In this document: positions 62,501 through 64,000 of the stretch, piece after piece
How the letters are laid out: every line of letters begins with the position of its first letter
How positions within the stretch are numbered: the stretch's first letter is position 1
The notes under the pieces: model-generated
The model's input: the letters and a program-made list of their open reading frames with translations, nothing else
Databases searched by the model: none
What the model was told of the DNA's origin: nothing
NCBI RefSeq assembly: GCF_900109355.1
Contig: NZ_FOBF01000002.1
Coordinates: 372,001-436,000 of the forward strand
Direction: 5' to 3'
Source: Nonomuraea pusilla
Lineage (GTDB): Bacteria > Actinomycetota > Actinomycetes > Streptosporangiales > Streptosporangiaceae
Length of the DNA: 64,000 nucleotides
Translations under genes and position numbers: made by a program

Positions 62501-64000
62501 ATGAACCCCCTGACCACCAGCGCGTTCGACCTTCCCGAACGTCTTTCCCCCAAGGCCGACCCGGCGCTGATCGCCGGGGACGAGGGCCACTTCACGGCCG
62601 TCGCGGAGAGTCTCGAACAGACGATCGCCGAGCTGTCCGCCCGCCTCGACGCCGAACGCAGGGCGCCCGGCGGCGCGGGCCGGCAGGCGCTGGAGCGGGA
62701 CCTGGAGATCCACCGGCTGTCCGGCCGGCTGCGCGCGCTGCGCCGCTTCGGCCTGGACCTGTGTCTCGGACGGATGGTCCTCGCGGACGACCCCGAACCC
62801 GTGTACGTCGGCCGGCTCGGCCTCACGGACGGCGCGGGCCGCCGGCTGCTGCTCGACTGGCGCTCCCCCGCGGCCGAGCCGTTCTTCGGCGCGACCCACG
62901 CCAACCCGATGGGCCTGGCGAGCCGCCGCAGGTACCGCTGGACCCGCGGCCGGATCAGCGACTACTGGGACGAGGTGTTCACCCCGGACGGGTTCGAGGG
63001 GCACGCGGCGCTCGACGACCAGTCCGCCTTCATCGCCACCCTGGGCGGCAGCCGCTCGCCCCGGATGCGGGACGTGCTCGCCACCATCCAGGCCGACCAG
63101 GACGCCGTCATCCGCGCGGGGTCGCGCGGCGCCCTCGTCGTCGACGGCGGCCCCGGCACGGGGAAGACCGTCGTCGCCCTGCACCGCTCCGCCTACCTCC
63201 TCTACTCCGACCCCCGCGTCGGCCGGGGCCGGGGCGGCGTGCTGTTCGTGGGCCCCCACCAGCCCTACCTGGCCTACGTCGCCGACGTCCTGCCCAGCCT
63301 CGGTGAGGAGGGCGTGCGCACCTGCACTCTGCGCGACCTCGTCCAGGAAGGAGCCACGGCGGCGACGGAGACCGACCCGGACGTGGCCCGCCTGAAGGCG
63401 TCCGCCGACCTGGTGAAGGCGATCGAGCCGGCCGTCAGGTTCTACGAGAACCCGCCCGCCGAGGGCATGACGGTCACGACCCCCTGGTCCGACGTCTGGC
63501 TGAGCGCCGACGACTGGGCCGAGGCGTTCGAGGCGCCGGAGCCCGGCACCCCGCACAACGAGGCACGCGACCGGATCCTGGACGAACTGGTCGCGATCCT
63601 GCGGGACAAGCACGACGAGGACGTCCCGGCCGACCTGCTCCGCACGTCGCTGCTGCGCGACAGGGAACTGCTCACGGCCCTGAACCGCGCGTGGCCGCTG
63701 ATCGAGGCGGCGGACCTCGTCGGAGACCTGTGGTCGGTGCCCGCGTACCTGCGGATGTGCGCGCCCTGGCTCGGCCCCGACGACGTCAGGAAGCTGCAGC
63801 GCGCGGACGCCCAGGCCTGGACGGTGTCCGACCTGCCGCTCCTGGACGCGGCCCGCCGGCGGCTCGGCGACCCGGAGGCGTCGCGGGCCCGTCGCCGGCG
63901 CGAGGCCTCCCTCGCCGCCCAGCGCGAGGACATGACGCGGGTCGTCGACAACCTGCTCCAAGCCGACGACGACGGCGAGGGCCTGGTGACGATGCTGCGC
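62501..64000 (+). CDS. helR: HelR-type helicase (rifamycin resistance), 5' part
   Basis: The gene begins at the ATG at 62501, eight bases after GGAG (62489-62492), and runs off the window; 500 codons are visible. It is a HelD-related UvrD/SF1-like protein: an N-terminal coiled coil (ESLEQTIAELSARLDAE) that enters RNA polymerase, LLLDWRSPAAEPFFGA as in HelD-type proteins, Walker A GGPGTGKTVVAL (216-223) and a later helical insert. HelR proteins displace rifamycins from RNA polymerase and recycle stalled enzyme. The RAE-like box upstream supports HelR rather than housekeeping HelD. Confidence 0.9.
   Translation, partial: MNPLTTSAFDLPERLSPKADPALIAGDEGHFTAVAESLEQTIAELSARLDAERRAPGGAGRQALERDLEIHRLSGRLRALRRFGLDLCLGRMVLADDPEPVYVGRLGLTDGAGRRLLLDWRSPAAEPFFGATHANPMGLASRRRYRWTRGRISDYWDEVFTPDGFEGHAALDDQSAFIATLGGSRSPRMRDVLATIQADQDAVIRAGSRGALVVDGGPGTGKTVVALHRSAYLLYSDPRVGRGRGGVLFVGPHQPYLAYVADVLPSLGEEGVRTCTLRDLVQEGATAATETDPDVARLKASADLVKAIEPAVRFYENPPAEGMTVTTPWSDVWLSADDWAEAFEAPEPGTPHNEARDRILDELVAILRDKHDEDVPADLLRTSLLRDRELLTALNRAWPLIEAADLVGDLWSVPAYLRMCAPWLGPDDVRKLQRADAQAWTVSDLPLLDAARRRLGDPEASRARRRREASLAAQREDMTRVVDNLLQADDDGEGLVTMLR

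Noticed and set aside
62501..64000. Housekeeping HelD or UvrD helicase
   Set aside because: The RAE-like element upstream and the overall wording of the N-terminal half favour HelR; only a full-length comparison could settle it.

Overview
The window is dense, very GC-rich chromosomal DNA with actinomycete traits: frequent GTG and TTG starts, four-base ATGA/GTGA gene overlaps, many SARP, TetR, MerR, HxlR, AraC and GNAT genes, and a hopanoid operon. The gene set fits a filamentous actinomycete, perhaps of the Streptosporangiales; that placement is an inference from gene content, not from a marker gene. No rRNA, tRNA, CRISPR array or intact mobile element was seen.

Layout. 1-2.7 kb: the end of an ABC ATPase, its FtsX/MacB-type permease and a 37-residue membrane peptide. 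2.8-6.2 kb: a resolvase remnant, an Acg-family nitroreductase behind a DosR-like box, an alpha/beta hydrolase and an AraC regulator. 6.7-10.6 kb: an RHH-Clp-N protein with its own promoter/operator array, a DrrAB-type exporter and a LysR regulator. 10.7-18.2 kb: an amidotransferase-like protein, a SRPBCC gene joined to a transglutaminase fragment, a TipA-like MerR regulator, an AfsR-like SARP, a CMD/ABM pair, and a hydrolase/TetR pair whose 5' ends overlap. 18.5-27.5 kb: a DHFR-like protein, DedA, a SNF2 helicase with a SWIM partner, a GAF/PAS/PP2C phosphatase and an aminoglycoside phosphotransferase. 27.5-32.6 kb: a broken MFS gene with its HxlR regulator and operators, a carboxylesterase, an ArsR/SRPBCC-VOC operon and a GNAT.

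32.6-37.1 kb is a biotin ECF transporter operon (bioY, bioM, bioN) with an acyl-AMP ligase and an unusual thiolase between bioY and bioM. 37.2-48.8 kb holds threonine synthase, RpiR and AraC regulators, a VOC gene, a UvrA-like ABC-F-type protein, a methyltransferase, GNAT, XRE-cupin, TetR and DMT transporter genes, an MGDG-synthase-like glycosyltransferase and a NodB deacetylase. 49.0-57.0 kb is a tightly overlapped hopanoid operon: hpnC, hpnD, hpnE, a polyprenyl synthase, shc, hpnG and hpnH. It would make squalene, cyclise it to hopene and attach adenosine to it.

57.1-64.0 kb carries a Rox-like rifampicin monooxygenase, an OlsB-like acyltransferase, an SDR, a lipoprotein, an orphan histidine-kinase-type ATPase, and the start of a HelR-type helicase preceded by a perfect 19-bp rifamycin-associated-element-like inverted repeat. 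Rox and HelR are two independent known rifamycin resistance mechanisms within 5.4 kb.

The most promising leads are the bioY operon with its ligase and active-site-altered thiolase, the Rox/HelR pair, the self-regulated RHH-Clp-N protein, and a set of genes caught mid-decay or mid-fusion.
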